A stretch of 64,000 nt of DNA from Pseudomonas sp. B33.4 (lineage in GTDB: Bacteria; Pseudomonadota; Gammaproteobacteria; Pseudomonadales; Pseudomonadaceae): NCBI RefSeq assembly GCF_034555375.1, contig NZ_CP140706.1, positions 5,137,001-5,201,000 of the forward strand, given 5' to 3'. The notes under the pieces were generated by a model that saw only the letters and a list, made by a program, of their open reading frames with translations, was not told where the DNA came from and did no database searches. Both the position numbers and the translations under genes were made by a program. Below are positions 1-8,015 of the stretch, piece by piece; position 1 is the first letter of the stretch, and the number at the start of each line of letters is the position of its first letter.

Positions 1-1260
1 CTGCTGGGTGACCTGCAAGGCCCGAAAATCCGAATCGCCAAATTCGCCAACAAGAAGATCGAGCTGAAGATCGGTGACAAGTTCACCTTCTCCACCAGCC
101 ATCCGTTGACCGAAGGCAACCAGCAAGTGGTCGGCATCGACTACCCGGATCTGGTCAAGGACTGTGGTGTGGGCGACGAGCTGCTGCTCGACGACGGCCG
201 CGTGGTGATGCGCGTTGATACCGCCACCGCAACCGAACTGCATTGCACCGTGACCATCGGCGGTCCGCTGTCCGACCACAAAGGCATCAACCGTCGCGGT
301 GGCGGCCTGACCGCACCGGCCCTGACTGAAAAAGACAAGGCCGACATCAAGCTCGCCGCAGAAATGGAAGTCGACTACCTCGCGGTGTCCTTCCCGCGTG
401 ACGCTGCCGACATGGAATACGCCCGTCAACTGCGCGACGAAGCCGGCGGTACTGCCTGGCTGGTAGCGAAGATCGAACGCGCAGAAGCCGTGGCCGACGA
501 CGAAACCCTCGACGGTCTGATCAAGGCGTCCGACGCAGTGATGGTTGCCCGTGGTGACCTCGGTGTGGAAATCGGCGACGCCGAGCTGGTGGGCATTCAG
601 AAGAAAATCATTCTGCACGCACGCCGCCACAACAAGGCTGTGATCGTCGCGACCCAGATGATGGAGTCGATGATCCAGAACCCGATGCCGACCCGCGCCG
701 AAGTGTCCGACGTCGCCAACGCCGTGCTCGACTACACCGACGCCGTGATGTTGTCCGCTGAATCCGCTGCTGGTCTGTATCCGCTGGAAGCTGTGCAGGC
801 AATGGCGCGCATCTGCGTCGGCGCTGAGAAGCACCCAACGGGCAAGACCTCCAGCCACCGCATCGGCAAGGAATTCACCCGCTGCGACGAAAGCATCGCA
901 CTGGCGACCATGTACACCGCCAACCACTTCCCGGGCGTCAAAGCGATCATCGCACTGACCGAAAGTGGCTACACCCCGCTGATCATGTCGCGCATCCGCT
1001 CTTCGGTGCCGATCTATGCGTTCTCGCCGCACCGTGAAACTCAAGCGCGCGCAGCCATGTTCCGTGGTGTGTACACCGTACCGTTCGACCCGGCTTCGCT
1101 GGAACCGCACGAAGTCAGCCAGAAAGCCATCGACGAGCTGGTCAAGCGCGGCGTTGTGGAAAAAGGCGACTGGGTCATCCTGACCAAGGGCGACAGCTAC
1201 CACACCACCGGCGGCACCAACGGCATGAAGATCCTGCACGTGGGCGATCCGCAGGTCTGA
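1..1260 (+). CDS. pykA: Pyruvate kinase, 5'-truncated by the window edge
   Basis: Last 419 residues of pyruvate kinase, which converts phosphoenolpyruvate and ADP to pyruvate and ATP in the cytosol. The frame is open from base 1 (LLGDLQGPKIRIA), so the start lies upstream. Visible family signatures are the substrate-binding stretch around MVARGDLGVEIG, the ATQMMESM segment, and a C-terminal allosteric domain ending HVGDPQV. Against the usual 480 or so residues, about 60 are missing at the N-terminus. A strong terminator follows. The gene heads a neighbourhood that in P. aeruginosa also holds an enoyl-CoA hydratase, a ferredoxin reductase, a diguanylate cyclase and fumarase. Confidence 0.97.
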   Translation: MLGDLQGPKIRIAKFANKKIELKIGDKFTFSTSHPLTEGNQQVVGIDYPDLVKDCGVGDELLLDDGRVVMRVDTATATELHCTVTIGGPLSDHKGINRRGGGLTAPALTEKDKADIKLAAEMEVDYLAVSFPRDAADMEYARQLRDEAGGTAWLVAKIERAEAVADDETLDGLIKASDAVMVARGDLGVEIGDAELVGIQKKIILHARRHNKAVIVATQMMESMIQNPMPTRAEVSDVANAVLDYTDAVMLSAESAAGLYPLEAVQAMARICVGAEKHPTGKTSSHRIGKEFTRCDESIALATMYTANHFPGVKAIIALTESGYTPLIMSRIRSSVPIYAFSPHRETQARAAMFRGVYTVPFDPASLEPHEVSQKAIDELVKRGVVEKGDWVILTKGDSYHTTGGTNGMKILHVGDPQV

Positions 1261-1280
1261 GTGACGCGCTGAAAAACAAG

Positions 1281-1311
1281 AGCCCCGGCATGTGAGTGCC
1301 GGGGCTTTTTT
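1281..1311 (+). terminator. Rho-independent terminator of pykA
   Basis: A ten-base stem (AGCCCCGGCA pairing with TGCCGGGGCT) with a six-base loop is followed by a T6 run, 20 bases after the pyruvate kinase stop codon. Confidence 0.9.
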
Positions 1312-1347
1312 CGTCTGCGCAGTCATGAAAACCAATATTCACCGGAT

Positions 1348-1373
1348 GTCTACTGTCAGGTCTTACAGTAGAC
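1348..1373. promoter_or_regulatory. Inverted repeat, candidate operator of the delta-60 gene
   Basis: Perfect nine-base inverted repeat, GTCTACTGT and ACAGTAGAC, around an eight-base spacer. It lies about 92 bases before the start of the delta-60 gene. Its core CTGTCAG-n-TCT-n-ACAG recurs as the centre of a perfect palindrome before the TcB gene (7941-7960). The half-sites and spacing (CTGT-N8-ACAG) also fit a LexA box, but the centre is not AT-rich as in Pseudomonas SOS boxes. The regulator is unknown. Confidence 0.55.
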
Positions 1374-1464
1374 GCCTCCATTTGCACGGCATCCAATGAG
1401 CGCTCATTCGGCGAGCCATGCGTTGCGGTTTGCCTGACCCACTCGATTGCAGATGGAACACATT

Positions 1465-2781
1465 ATGAACATGCAAACTCTTGATGATGCAGGGAAGCTG
1501 GATCTGGACTTTGGAACAGCAGGTGTTGTATCGATCATTAATTTCAACTACCCATCGATCAACATCACTGGTGTACAAATTGGCCCGGATAAAAAAATCT
1601 ATGTAGCGGGCAAGGTCGAAGGTGGCTCCGACCCCGAGAGCGCCTTTGTGTTGGGTCGCTTCGATGCAGACGGCACTCTCGACCTTGATTATGGCGTTTC
1701 AGGCTTTGCCCACTGGGTTTATGACGACTTCGATATCGACGGAGTCGAGTCTTTTGCTTTTCAGGCCGATAGAAAAGTAGTGGTCAATTGCACGGTGCGA
1801 AACTCCGTAGGCCAGCAGGTTGCGGCGTTCTCACGCGTGGGGGTGGATGGCTGGATCGACCTCGATTTCGGCACAAACGGCCACACTGTTCTGAATATCG
1901 AGCTATCGCCGCCGGCGAAGCGTACGGCGCCGATAAACCTCGCTGCAAAGCAAGAGAACAGGTCACTGCATGCGAACGGCCCAGGCGGATCCAGGAATGG
2001 AGTTGAAATATTAAAGGATGGGAAGATTCTGGCATCTTTCAGTTATTTCTTTAACTTCAGTCAAGTCCACGGGTTACTTATTCGTCTGAACAAAAACGGA
2101 TCTCTGGATCTCAGTTTCAACCAGATCGGTTACATCACCGTGATTCACCCCGATTACTTACTTGACGTCACCGTACTCAGTAATCTCATGGTACAGGCCG
2201 ATGGCAAGTACCTAGGCTGCGGTTGGGTATTTGGCCCATCCACTGCCAGCGCAGCCATGTTCGTGCGATACGACGATACCGGCAAACCAGACCCGACATT
2301 CGGAGCCAATGGTTTCGTCACGGTCACCGGTGAAGGCATAGAGCATTTTGTCAATTTTATGGTTCAGCAACCCAACCAGCGCATTCTGGGGGGAGGCAGT
2401 ACGCAAGGCGATGAGGCTTTGCTGATCAGCATCGAACCGGACGGCAGCCCCAATATTCAATTCAATGGCGGTAAACCGCTCTACACCGATCTGAACCCGG
2501 GTGCCCTCACCTTATGGTTTGACGCGGCCATTCAAAAGGATGGAAAAATTGTCGTGGCCGGCGGCCTCGGCGAGCCAAACAATCAAGTTGATATCGTTGT
2601 GGCGAGGTTTATCGATGCGCAATTTGATCCAGCCTTTAATGACGGCAAGGGCTGGGTCGCCACTCACCTGCAAGACGGTACGGAATATGCCAACGGCCTG
2701 ACGCTGCAGGAGGACGGCAAAATACTGATCTGTGCGAAATTGCCGAACGGTCAATCTGCACTGTTGCGTTACCATGGCTGA
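1465..2781 (+). CDS. Delta-60 repeat protein
   Basis: A 438-residue protein built almost entirely of about seven repeats of the delta-60 family (pattern FDxDGxLDxxFGxxG), for example in the segments GKLDLDFGTAG, GTLDLDYGVSG, GWIDLDFGTNG, GSLDLSFNQIG and GKPDPTFGANG. Such repeats are expected to fold as a beta-propeller-like structure; the biochemical role is unknown. No signal peptide or membrane segment is visible. The ATG at 1465 is preferred because TGGAA sits six bases upstream; in-frame starts at 1447 (TTG) and 1453 have no better ribosome site. The gene stands alone between pykA and a convergent operon. It shares an upstream inverted repeat with the Tc toxin locus. Confidence 0.85.
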   Translation: MNMQTLDDAGKLDLDFGTAGVVSIINFNYPSINITGVQIGPDKKIYVAGKVEGGSDPESAFVLGRFDADGTLDLDYGVSGFAHWVYDDFDIDGVESFAFQADRKVVVNCTVRNSVGQQVAAFSRVGVDGWIDLDFGTNGHTVLNIELSPPAKRTAPINLAAKQENRSLHANGPGGSRNGVEILKDGKILASFSYFFNFSQVHGLLIRLNKNGSLDLSFNQIGYITVIHPDYLLDVTVLSNLMVQADGKYLGCGWVFGPSTASAAMFVRYDDTGKPDPTFGANGFVTVTGEGIEHFVNFMVQQPNQRILGGGSTQGDEALLISIEPDGSPNIQFNGGKPLYTDLNPGALTLWFDAAIQKDGKIVVAGGLGEPNNQVDIVVARFIDAQFDPAFNDGKGWVATHLQDGTEYANGLTLQEDGKILICAKLPNGQSALLRYHG

Positions 2782-2849
2782 TCGCTGACAGCCGTACCGA
2801 GAATGAAACAGGCGCTTCAGTGTGGATGGCCAGATTCATTTTCCGAAGC

Positions 2850-2898
2850 AAAAGATCGCAACGCGCAGCAACTGCGGCCGCGCGCTGTGATCTTTTAA
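2850..2898. repeat. Degenerate REP-like palindrome (class B)
   Basis: AAAAGATCGCA and TGTGATCTTTTA flank a GC-rich centre between two convergent genes. It resembles the class B REP doublets seen complete at 25241, 42124, 50453 and 55928, but the arms have decayed. Confidence 0.5.
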
Positions 2899-3644
2899 TG
2901 TCGTTTGATAAACCCGGTCAACGCCGCCAACGCTTCCGGCGACTTCAGGCGTTGGGTAAACAATGCGCCCTCCTCCTCGATCACCTTACGAATCAACTCG
3001 CGATCCGGCGCTTTCATCAATTGTTTGCTGATACGCACCGCTTCGCCCGGCAATTCGTCGAAACGCAACGCCACTTCCCGCGCCTTGCTCAACGCCGCAT
3101 CGCCACTGCCCAACGCCTCGGTGGCAATGCCCCACGCCGCTGCTTGTTCACCGGTAAAGCCTTCGCCGAGCAACAACAACTCCGCCGCTTTGGCATGCCC
3201 GAGCAGACGCGGCAGAATCAGGCTGGAGCCGAACTCCGGACACAATCCAAGATTGACGAACGGCATGCGCAATCGCGCATCGCGGCTGACATAGACCAGA
3301 TCACAATGCAGCAGCAACGTGGTGCCAATACCCACCGCCGCGCCGGCGACAGCGGCGATCACCGGTTTGCGGCACTCGAGGAGGTTGAGCATGAAGTGAA
3401 ATACCGGGCTGTCGAGGTCGCTCGGCGGTTGCTGGATGAAGTCGGCGATGTCGTTGCCGGCGGTGAAGCACTCGGCGCTGCCGGAGATCAACACGGCGTT
3501 GATCTCGGGGTCGCTGTCGGCCTGCTTCAGCGCCTCGGCGAGACGGCTGTACATGGCGCGGGTCAGGGCGTTTTTCTTGTCCGGGCGGTTGAGGCGCAGG
3601 GTCAGCAAACCGCGTTCGCGTTCCAGCAGGATGGCATCAGTCAT
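2895..3644 (-). CDS. Enoyl-CoA hydratase/isomerase family protein
   Basis: A 249-residue crotonase-fold protein expected to hydrate enoyl-CoA thioesters in fatty-acid or related catabolism. It starts MTDAILLERERG; upstream in-frame codons overlap the preceding reductase gene and look non-coding. Crotonase marks are LRLNRPDKKNAL near the N-terminus, the oxyanion-hole stretch SAECFTAGNDIADF, and AAVAGAAVGIGTTLLLHCDLVY with the downstream glutamate of FVNLGLCPEFGSS. It is the last gene of a leftward operon, 29 bases after the 2Fe-2S reductase. The true substrate cannot be told from sequence. Confidence 0.9.
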   Translation of the reverse strand: MTDAILLERERGLLTLRLNRPDKKNALTRAMYSRLAEALKQADSDPEINAVLISGSAECFTAGNDIADFIQQPPSDLDSPVFHFMLNLLECRKPVIAAVAGAAVGIGTTLLLHCDLVYVSRDARLRMPFVNLGLCPEFGSSLILPRLLGHAKAAELLLLGEGFTGEQAAAWGIATEALGSGDAALSKAREVALRFDELPGEAVRISKQLMKAPDRELIRKVIEEEGALFTQRLKSPEALAALTGFIKRH

Positions 3645-3673
3645 GGCGTGTCTCGCGTCTGAAATATCAGCGC

Positions 3674-4609
3674 TCAACCACGGCTCACAAACACATCGGC
3701 CAGCAGTTGATTGCGCGGCAATCCGGCCAGGTACAGACGCCTTGAGAAGGCGTCGACACTGGCCGTCGAGCCGCAGACTAAGGCCAGGGTTTGCCGGGAA
3801 ACAAGGCGCAGTTGCGCCAAAGCGGCGGCTGCCTCGGCCGCCGTCCACAGCTCGACGCTGAGGTTTTCCCGCTGCGCGGCCAACGCTGCCAGGGGTTTGG
3901 CCAGATAGTGCTCGCGATCGTCATGGGCCAGGTGAATGACACGAATGGCGCCTTGGTGATCCTGGCGCAAGGCTTCGCGCAGCACGCCGAACAACGGGCC
4001 TAAACCCGTGCCGGCGGCGAGCAGCCATAACGGTCGAGTGTGCCAGTCAGGGTCGTAATGCAAGGCACCGCCGCGCAGTTCACCGAGGCGGACCGGGTCG
4101 CCGATCTGCAAACGCCGCGCGGCATCGCTGAATTCGCCAGGCTGGCGGCAATCGAGATGGAATTCGAGAAAACGGTCTTCTTCCGGCAGGCTTGCCAGCG
4201 AATACGGGCGGGCGATGTGGTCAATCCACAGAACCAGATGTTGCCCGGCGCTGTAGCGCAGCGGCCGTTGCGGGGTCAGGCGCAGGCGCAGCACGCTTGC
4301 GCTGAGCCAGTCCAGCGCTTCGACCACCGCCGGGCGACCGTCGGTGATCGGGTCGAAGGTGTGTACCTGCAAATCTTCGACAACCTGACACTGACAGGCC
4401 AGACGCCAGCCCTCTTGGCGCTGCTCAGCGCTCAAGGCGTCCGGTCGATTGTCGGCGGGCAGGCCTTGCACGCATTGCACCAAACAGGCATGACAACTGC
4501 CGGCGCGGCAGCTGTAAGGCACGGCAACGCCATGCTGGTTGAGGGCATCGAGCAGGTTGCTACCTGTCGCCACCGACCATTGCCGTTCACCGACGCGAAG
4601 TTCAGGCAT
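3674..4609 (-). CDS. 2Fe-2S ferredoxin-NAD(P)H reductase fusion protein
   Basis: A 311-residue electron-transfer flavoprotein. The N-terminal 90 residues form a plant-type ferredoxin domain with the cluster ligands CRAGSCHAC and a distal ACQC cysteine. The rest is an FAD/NAD(P)-binding reductase: RPYSLAS is the flavin-binding motif and LLAAGTGLGPL the nucleotide-binding loop. This is the layout of oxygenase reductase components. The start MPELRVG at 4609 gives a normal ferredoxin N-terminus and overlaps the upstream cyclase stop by eight bases, so translation is probably coupled. No partner oxygenase lies nearby, so the electron acceptor is unknown. Confidence 0.88.
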   Translation of the reverse strand: MPELRVGERQWSVATGSNLLDALNQHGVAVPYSCRAGSCHACLVQCVQGLPADNRPDALSAEQRQEGWRLACQCQVVEDLQVHTFDPITDGRPAVVEALDWLSASVLRLRLTPQRPLRYSAGQHLVLWIDHIARPYSLASLPEEDRFLEFHLDCRQPGEFSDAARRLQIGDPVRLGELRGGALHYDPDWHTRPLWLLAAGTGLGPLFGVLREALRQDHQGAIRVIHLAHDDREHYLAKPLAALAAQRENLSVELWTAAEAAAALAQLRLVSRQTLALVCGSTASVDAFSRRLYLAGLPRNQLLADVFVSRG

Positions 4610-5720
4610 CAACGTTCTCCCACGCGGCCGCACACCGATTACGCCCGTCGCGCTTGGCCCGGTACAAGGCCTGATCGGCACGCTGCAAGGCGTCGTCCAG
4701 ATCATCGCCCAACGCCAACAGCGTCATGCCGGCCGACAGGCTGAGGTTGCGCACATTCAGGCCGACCAGTTCAACGTCGGTGAAGGCGATACGCAGACGC
4801 TCACAGCAAGCGGTCAGCCGTTCGGCGTCGCAATCGGGCAACAGCACGACGAATTCCTCACCACCATAACGCGCCAGCACATCGCCGTCGCGCAGACACG
4901 CCTGAGCGACGCCGGCGAAGGCCTGCAATACCTGATCGCCGGCGGCGTGGCCGTGCAGGTCGTTGATGCGTTTGAAGTGGTCGAGGTCGATCAGTGCCAG
5001 ACCGTGCACGACATCATCGTCCATCGCATTCAGCTCACGCGAGGCCAGACGCAGAAAATGCCGACGATTGAACAGCCCGGTCAATTCATCGGTGGCGACC
5101 AGATCTTCGAGCTGACGCATCATCCCGCGCAGGGTGTCCTGATGCGCCTGCAAGGCAAACCGGCGCTGGCGCTGGCGTTGTCGCGACACCTGGACGAAGC
5201 GTGCATAGAGCACCAGCCACGCCAGCACCATCGCCAGAATGCACACCTGCAAAGCCGCGAGCGCAGGTTCGCGCAAACGGAAGTGGTAACCGTCCCACAG
5301 CGTGATTGCGCAGAAACTGAAGAACACCAGCAGTGCACAGCGGATGAACGCACGTCGACTGAGATGGAACAGGCCGAACAGCAGGATCAACACGTAGAAC
5401 ACCAGAAAGGCGCCGCGGGCTTCATCCAGATGGGCGATCAGCCAGGTCTGCCAGCCGAGACCGACCAATACCTGCGCTTCGGTCAGGCTGGGATCGGCAA
5501 AGCGCACGTTGCGCCCGCTCCAGAACAGCGCGAACAGCACCGACTGGCTGATGACGACCAGCGCACTGCCAATGGCCACGGAGCTCAGGGATTGGGCGTA
5601 ATGCCCGGTGAAAAACGCCAGCCACAGCAGCAGCAAAGCCAATCCATAGGTGGCCGCAGCGAGGGCAAAGCGTTTGAGCAAAAGACGTTGAATGGCGTTA
5701 TGGGTCAATCGTTGACTCAC
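4602..5720 (-). CDS. Membrane diguanylate cyclase (GGDEF), in the sadC position
   Basis: A 372-residue protein that should make cyclic di-GMP at the inner membrane. About six hydrophobic segments occupy residues 15-175, followed by a GGDEF domain with an intact GGEEF active site at residues 286-290. An RxxD inhibitory site (RDGD, 277-280) lies exactly five residues before it, so product inhibition is expected. The start MSQRLTHNAI is the only sensible one. It leads a leftward operon with the reductase and the hydratase. In P. aeruginosa the cyclase between this reductase and fumarase is SadC, but this protein is clearly shorter than the SadC I recall, so orthology rests on position only. Confidence 0.9.
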   Translation of the reverse strand: MSQRLTHNAIQRLLLKRFALAAATYGLALLLLWLAFFTGHYAQSLSSVAIGSALVVISQSVLFALFWSGRNVRFADPSLTEAQVLVGLGWQTWLIAHLDEARGAFLVFYVLILLFGLFHLSRRAFIRCALLVFFSFCAITLWDGYHFRLREPALAALQVCILAMVLAWLVLYARFVQVSRQRQRQRRFALQAHQDTLRGMMRQLEDLVATDELTGLFNRRHFLRLASRELNAMDDDVVHGLALIDLDHFKRINDLHGHAAGDQVLQAFAGVAQACLRDGDVLARYGGEEFVVLLPDCDAERLTACCERLRIAFTDVELVGLNVRNLSLSAGMTLLALGDDLDDALQRADQALYRAKRDGRNRCAAAWENVDA

Positions 5721-5844
5721 CGTGCGATAAGAGGCTGACCGAGTGTCCTACTCTACAGACCGGCTGCCACTTTAGAGACGTAGTCGATAAATGACCACCG
5801 ATTTTCGGGCTCGAAATTTGACGTCAAATGCATGACCTGAAAAG

Positions 5845-6020
5845 CCCCTCACCCTAGCCCTCTCCCAGAGGGAGAGGGGACTGACCGAGTTGTCTGTTCG
5901 AGAGATGCCGACCTGAAATACCGAGCTGAACTCCGGTTTGAACAACATGAAGATCGGCTCCCTTTCCCCCTCGCCCCCTTGGGGGCGATCCGACGTTTCG
6001 GGAGGGCTGGGGTGAGGGGG
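5845..6020. repeat. Interspersed repeat element E1 with CCCTCACCC ends
   Basis: About 176 bases bounded by imperfect inverted ends, CCCCTCACCCTAGCCCTCTC and GGGCTGGGGTGAGGGGG, with inner stems of the type TCTCCCAGAGGGAGAGG. The interior carries the short motif CGACCTGAAA also found in copies at 26393 and 35090. The element fills most of the gap between the cyclase and fumarase genes. No coding capacity is seen, so it looks like a non-autonomous, MITE-like repeat. Confidence 0.75.
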
Positions 6021-6106
6021 TGAATCTTGAAGTGCAAACCCGCTGTCCGATATTCGCCCACCCATGCGACCAACGAATGACTGCCGACGCGTGTACGCCC
6101 CATCGA

Positions 6107-6132
6107 GGCGCGGTATACTGCCGCGCCTTTTT
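6107..6132 (+). promoter_or_regulatory. GC hairpin with TATACT in its loop, likely promoter element
   Basis: GGCGCGG and CCGCGCC pair around TATACTG and are followed by T5. No gene on this strand ends upstream, so a terminator makes little sense. The TATACT hexamer would serve as a -10 box for fumarase, about 190 bases ahead of its start. The -35 region is poor. Confidence 0.4.
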
Positions 6133-6169
6133 AGCGTCGCGCCAGCAGCCCCGGCGTGCCCGGCCCAAA

Positions 6170-6262
6170 GGGCCAGCTTCAAGTTGCAAGCTCCAAGCCG
6201 CAAGCTCGAACAGTCCGCGTACTGCTCCAACTTGCCGCTCGAAGCTAGAAGCTCAAAGCTGC
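6170..6262. repeat. Class D palindromic repeat (AGCTTCAAG/GCAAGCT type)
   Basis: Imperfect inverted copies of a GCTTCAAGTTGCAAGCTCC-like sequence face a GAAGCTAGAAGCTCAAAGC arm just before fumarase. Related sequence occurs at 37826-37915 and 45160-45243, always between genes. Confidence 0.5.
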
Positions 6263-6301
6263 CCTATTAAAATGTTCCCGTCTTTTAGAGGAGCGCGACT
6301 C

Positions 6302-7825
6302 ATGACCGTGATCAAGCAAGACGACCTGATTCAGAGCGTTGCCGACGCCCTGCAGTTCATTTCCTATTACCACCCCGTGGATTTCATCCAGGCGATGCAC
6401 GAAGCCTACCTGCGCGAAGAATCGCCAGCGGCCCGTGACTCGATGGCGCAGATCCTGATCAACTCGCGCATGTGCGCCACCGGCCATCGCCCGATCTGCC
6501 AGGACACCGGTATCGTTACCGTGTTCGTGCGCGTCGGCATGGACGTACGTTGGGATGGCGCCACCATGGGCCTGGACGACATGATCAACGAAGGCGTGCG
6601 TCGCGCCTATAACCTGCCGGAAAACGTCCTGCGTGCCTCGATCCTCGCCGACCCGGCGGGTGCTCGGAAAAACACCAAGGACAACACCCCGGCCGTGATT
6701 CACTACTCCATCGTCCCGGGCAACACCGTGGAAGTGGACGTGGCGGCCAAGGGCGGCGGTTCCGAGAACAAGTCGAAAATGGCCATGCTCAACCCGTCCG
6801 ACTCGATCGTTGACTGGGTACTGAAGACTGTTCCGACCATGGGCGCCGGCTGGTGCCCACCGGGCATGCTCGGCATCGGCATCGGCGGCACCGCCGAGAA
6901 AGCCGCGGTCATGGCCAAGGAAGTGTTGATGGAATCCATCGACATTCACGAACTGAAGGCCCGTGGCCCGCAGAACCGCATTGAAGAAATGCGTCTGGAG
7001 TTGTTCGAGAAAGTTAACCAGTTGGGCATCGGCGCCCAGGGCCTCGGTGGCCTGACCACCGTGCTCGACGTGAAGATCATGGATTACCCGACCCACGCCG
7101 CCTCGCTGCCGGTGTGCATGATCCCGAACTGTGCCGCCACCCGTCACGCGCATTTCGTGCTCGACGGTTCCGGCCCGGCCTCGCTCGAAGCGCCACCGCT
7201 GGACGCCTACCCGGAAATCGTCTGGGAGGCCGGTCCGTCGGCCCGTCGCGTCAACCTCGACACCCTGACCCCGGAAGACGTGCAGAGCTGGAAGCCGGGC
7301 GAAACCGTCCTGCTCAACGGCAAAATGCTCACCGGTCGCGACGCCGCGCACAAGCGCATGGTCGAGATGCTCAACAAGGGTGAAACCCTGCCGGTCGATC
7401 TCAAAGGTCGTTTCATCTACTACGTCGGTCCGGTTGATCCGGTCGGTGACGAAGTGGTTGGCCCGGCTGGCCCGACCACCGCAACGCGGATGGACAAGTT
7501 CACTCGTCAGATCCTTGAGCAAACCGGCCTGTTGGGCATGATCGGCAAATCCGAGCGCGGTCCGACCGCGATCGAAGCGATCAAGGACAACAAAGCCGTG
7601 TACCTGATGGCTGTCGGCGGCGCGGCTTACCTGGTGGCGCAGGCAATCAAGAAGTCGAAAGTGCTGGCGTTTGCCGAACTGGGCATGGAAGCGATCTACG
7701 AGTTCGAGGTCAAGGACATGCCGGTCACCGTTGCGGTGGACAGCAAAGGTGAGTCGGTGCACATCACCGGTCCTGCGATCTGGCAACAGAAGATCAGCGA
7801 AAGCCTGGCGGTAGAAGTGCAGTAA
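6302..7825 (+). CDS. Class I fumarate hydratase (iron-sulfur, oxygen-labile type)
   Basis: A 507-residue enzyme interconverting fumarate and malate in the TCA cycle. Both halves of the class I family are fused: an N-terminal alpha-like part with the cluster cysteine in RPICQDTGIVTVF and further conserved cysteines (GWCPPGMLGIGIGG, MIPNCAATRHAHF), and a C-terminal beta-like part (GRFIYYVGPVDPVGDEVVGPAGPTTATRMDKF). The ATG at 6302 follows AGAGGAG at good spacing; the longer upstream frame runs through repeats and is not coding. It is monocistronic with its own terminator. It corresponds to the fumarase next to the cyclase in P. aeruginosa (PA4333). Confidence 0.95.
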   Translation: MTVIKQDDLIQSVADALQFISYYHPVDFIQAMHEAYLREESPAARDSMAQILINSRMCATGHRPICQDTGIVTVFVRVGMDVRWDGATMGLDDMINEGVRRAYNLPENVLRASILADPAGARKNTKDNTPAVIHYSIVPGNTVEVDVAAKGGGSENKSKMAMLNPSDSIVDWVLKTVPTMGAGWCPPGMLGIGIGGTAEKAAVMAKEVLMESIDIHELKARGPQNRIEEMRLELFEKVNQLGIGAQGLGGLTTVLDVKIMDYPTHAASLPVCMIPNCAATRHAHFVLDGSGPASLEAPPLDAYPEIVWEAGPSARRVNLDTLTPEDVQSWKPGETVLLNGKMLTGRDAAHKRMVEMLNKGETLPVDLKGRFIYYVGPVDPVGDEVVGPAGPTTATRMDKFTRQILEQTGLLGMIGKSERGPTAIEAIKDNKAVYLMAVGGAAYLVAQAIKKSKVLAFAELGMEAIYEFEVKDMPVTVAVDSKGESVHITGPAIWQQKISESLAVEVQ

Positions 7826-7843
7826 GCCCTTCGCCTGCATGAA

Positions 7844-7882
7844 AACGGCCGGTTCATCCTCAGGGATGACCCGGCCGTTTTT
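7844..7882 (+). terminator. Rho-independent terminator of fumarase
   Basis: AACGGCCGG pairs with CCGGCCGTT, with further inner pairing (TCATCC/GGATGA), and T5 follows. It starts 19 bases after the stop codon. Confidence 0.9.
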
Positions 7883-7940
7883 GCATGCGCAACCCGATCG
7901 CGATAAAAAACCTGCCGAAGCACACAAAATGATCTTGCGC

Positions 7941-7960
7941 ACCTGTCAGATCTGACAGGT
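7941..7960. promoter_or_regulatory. Perfect 20-base palindrome, candidate operator of the Tc locus
   Basis: ACCTGTCAGA is followed directly by its exact reverse complement TCTGACAGGT, about 55 bases before the TcB start. Its core matches 14 of 16 positions of the inverted repeat before the delta-60 gene (CTGTCAG-n-TCT-n-ACAG). A perfect palindrome this long in a promoter region is most simply a dimeric repressor or activator site. Confidence 0.65.
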
Positions 7961-8015
7961 TCATTTACACGCCATTCTTGTTAGCGTCAGTCCATTCACG
8001 CCCACCCCGTGCGCA

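Noticed and set aside
1351..1370. LexA (SOS) box
   Set aside because: Half-sites and spacing fit CTGT-N8-ACAG, but the spacer is not AT-rich and the downstream gene is not an SOS gene; kept only as an unassigned operator.
6245..7942. 565-residue open frame on the minus strand
   Set aside because: Antisense shadow of fumarase, which has clear family motifs on the plus strand.
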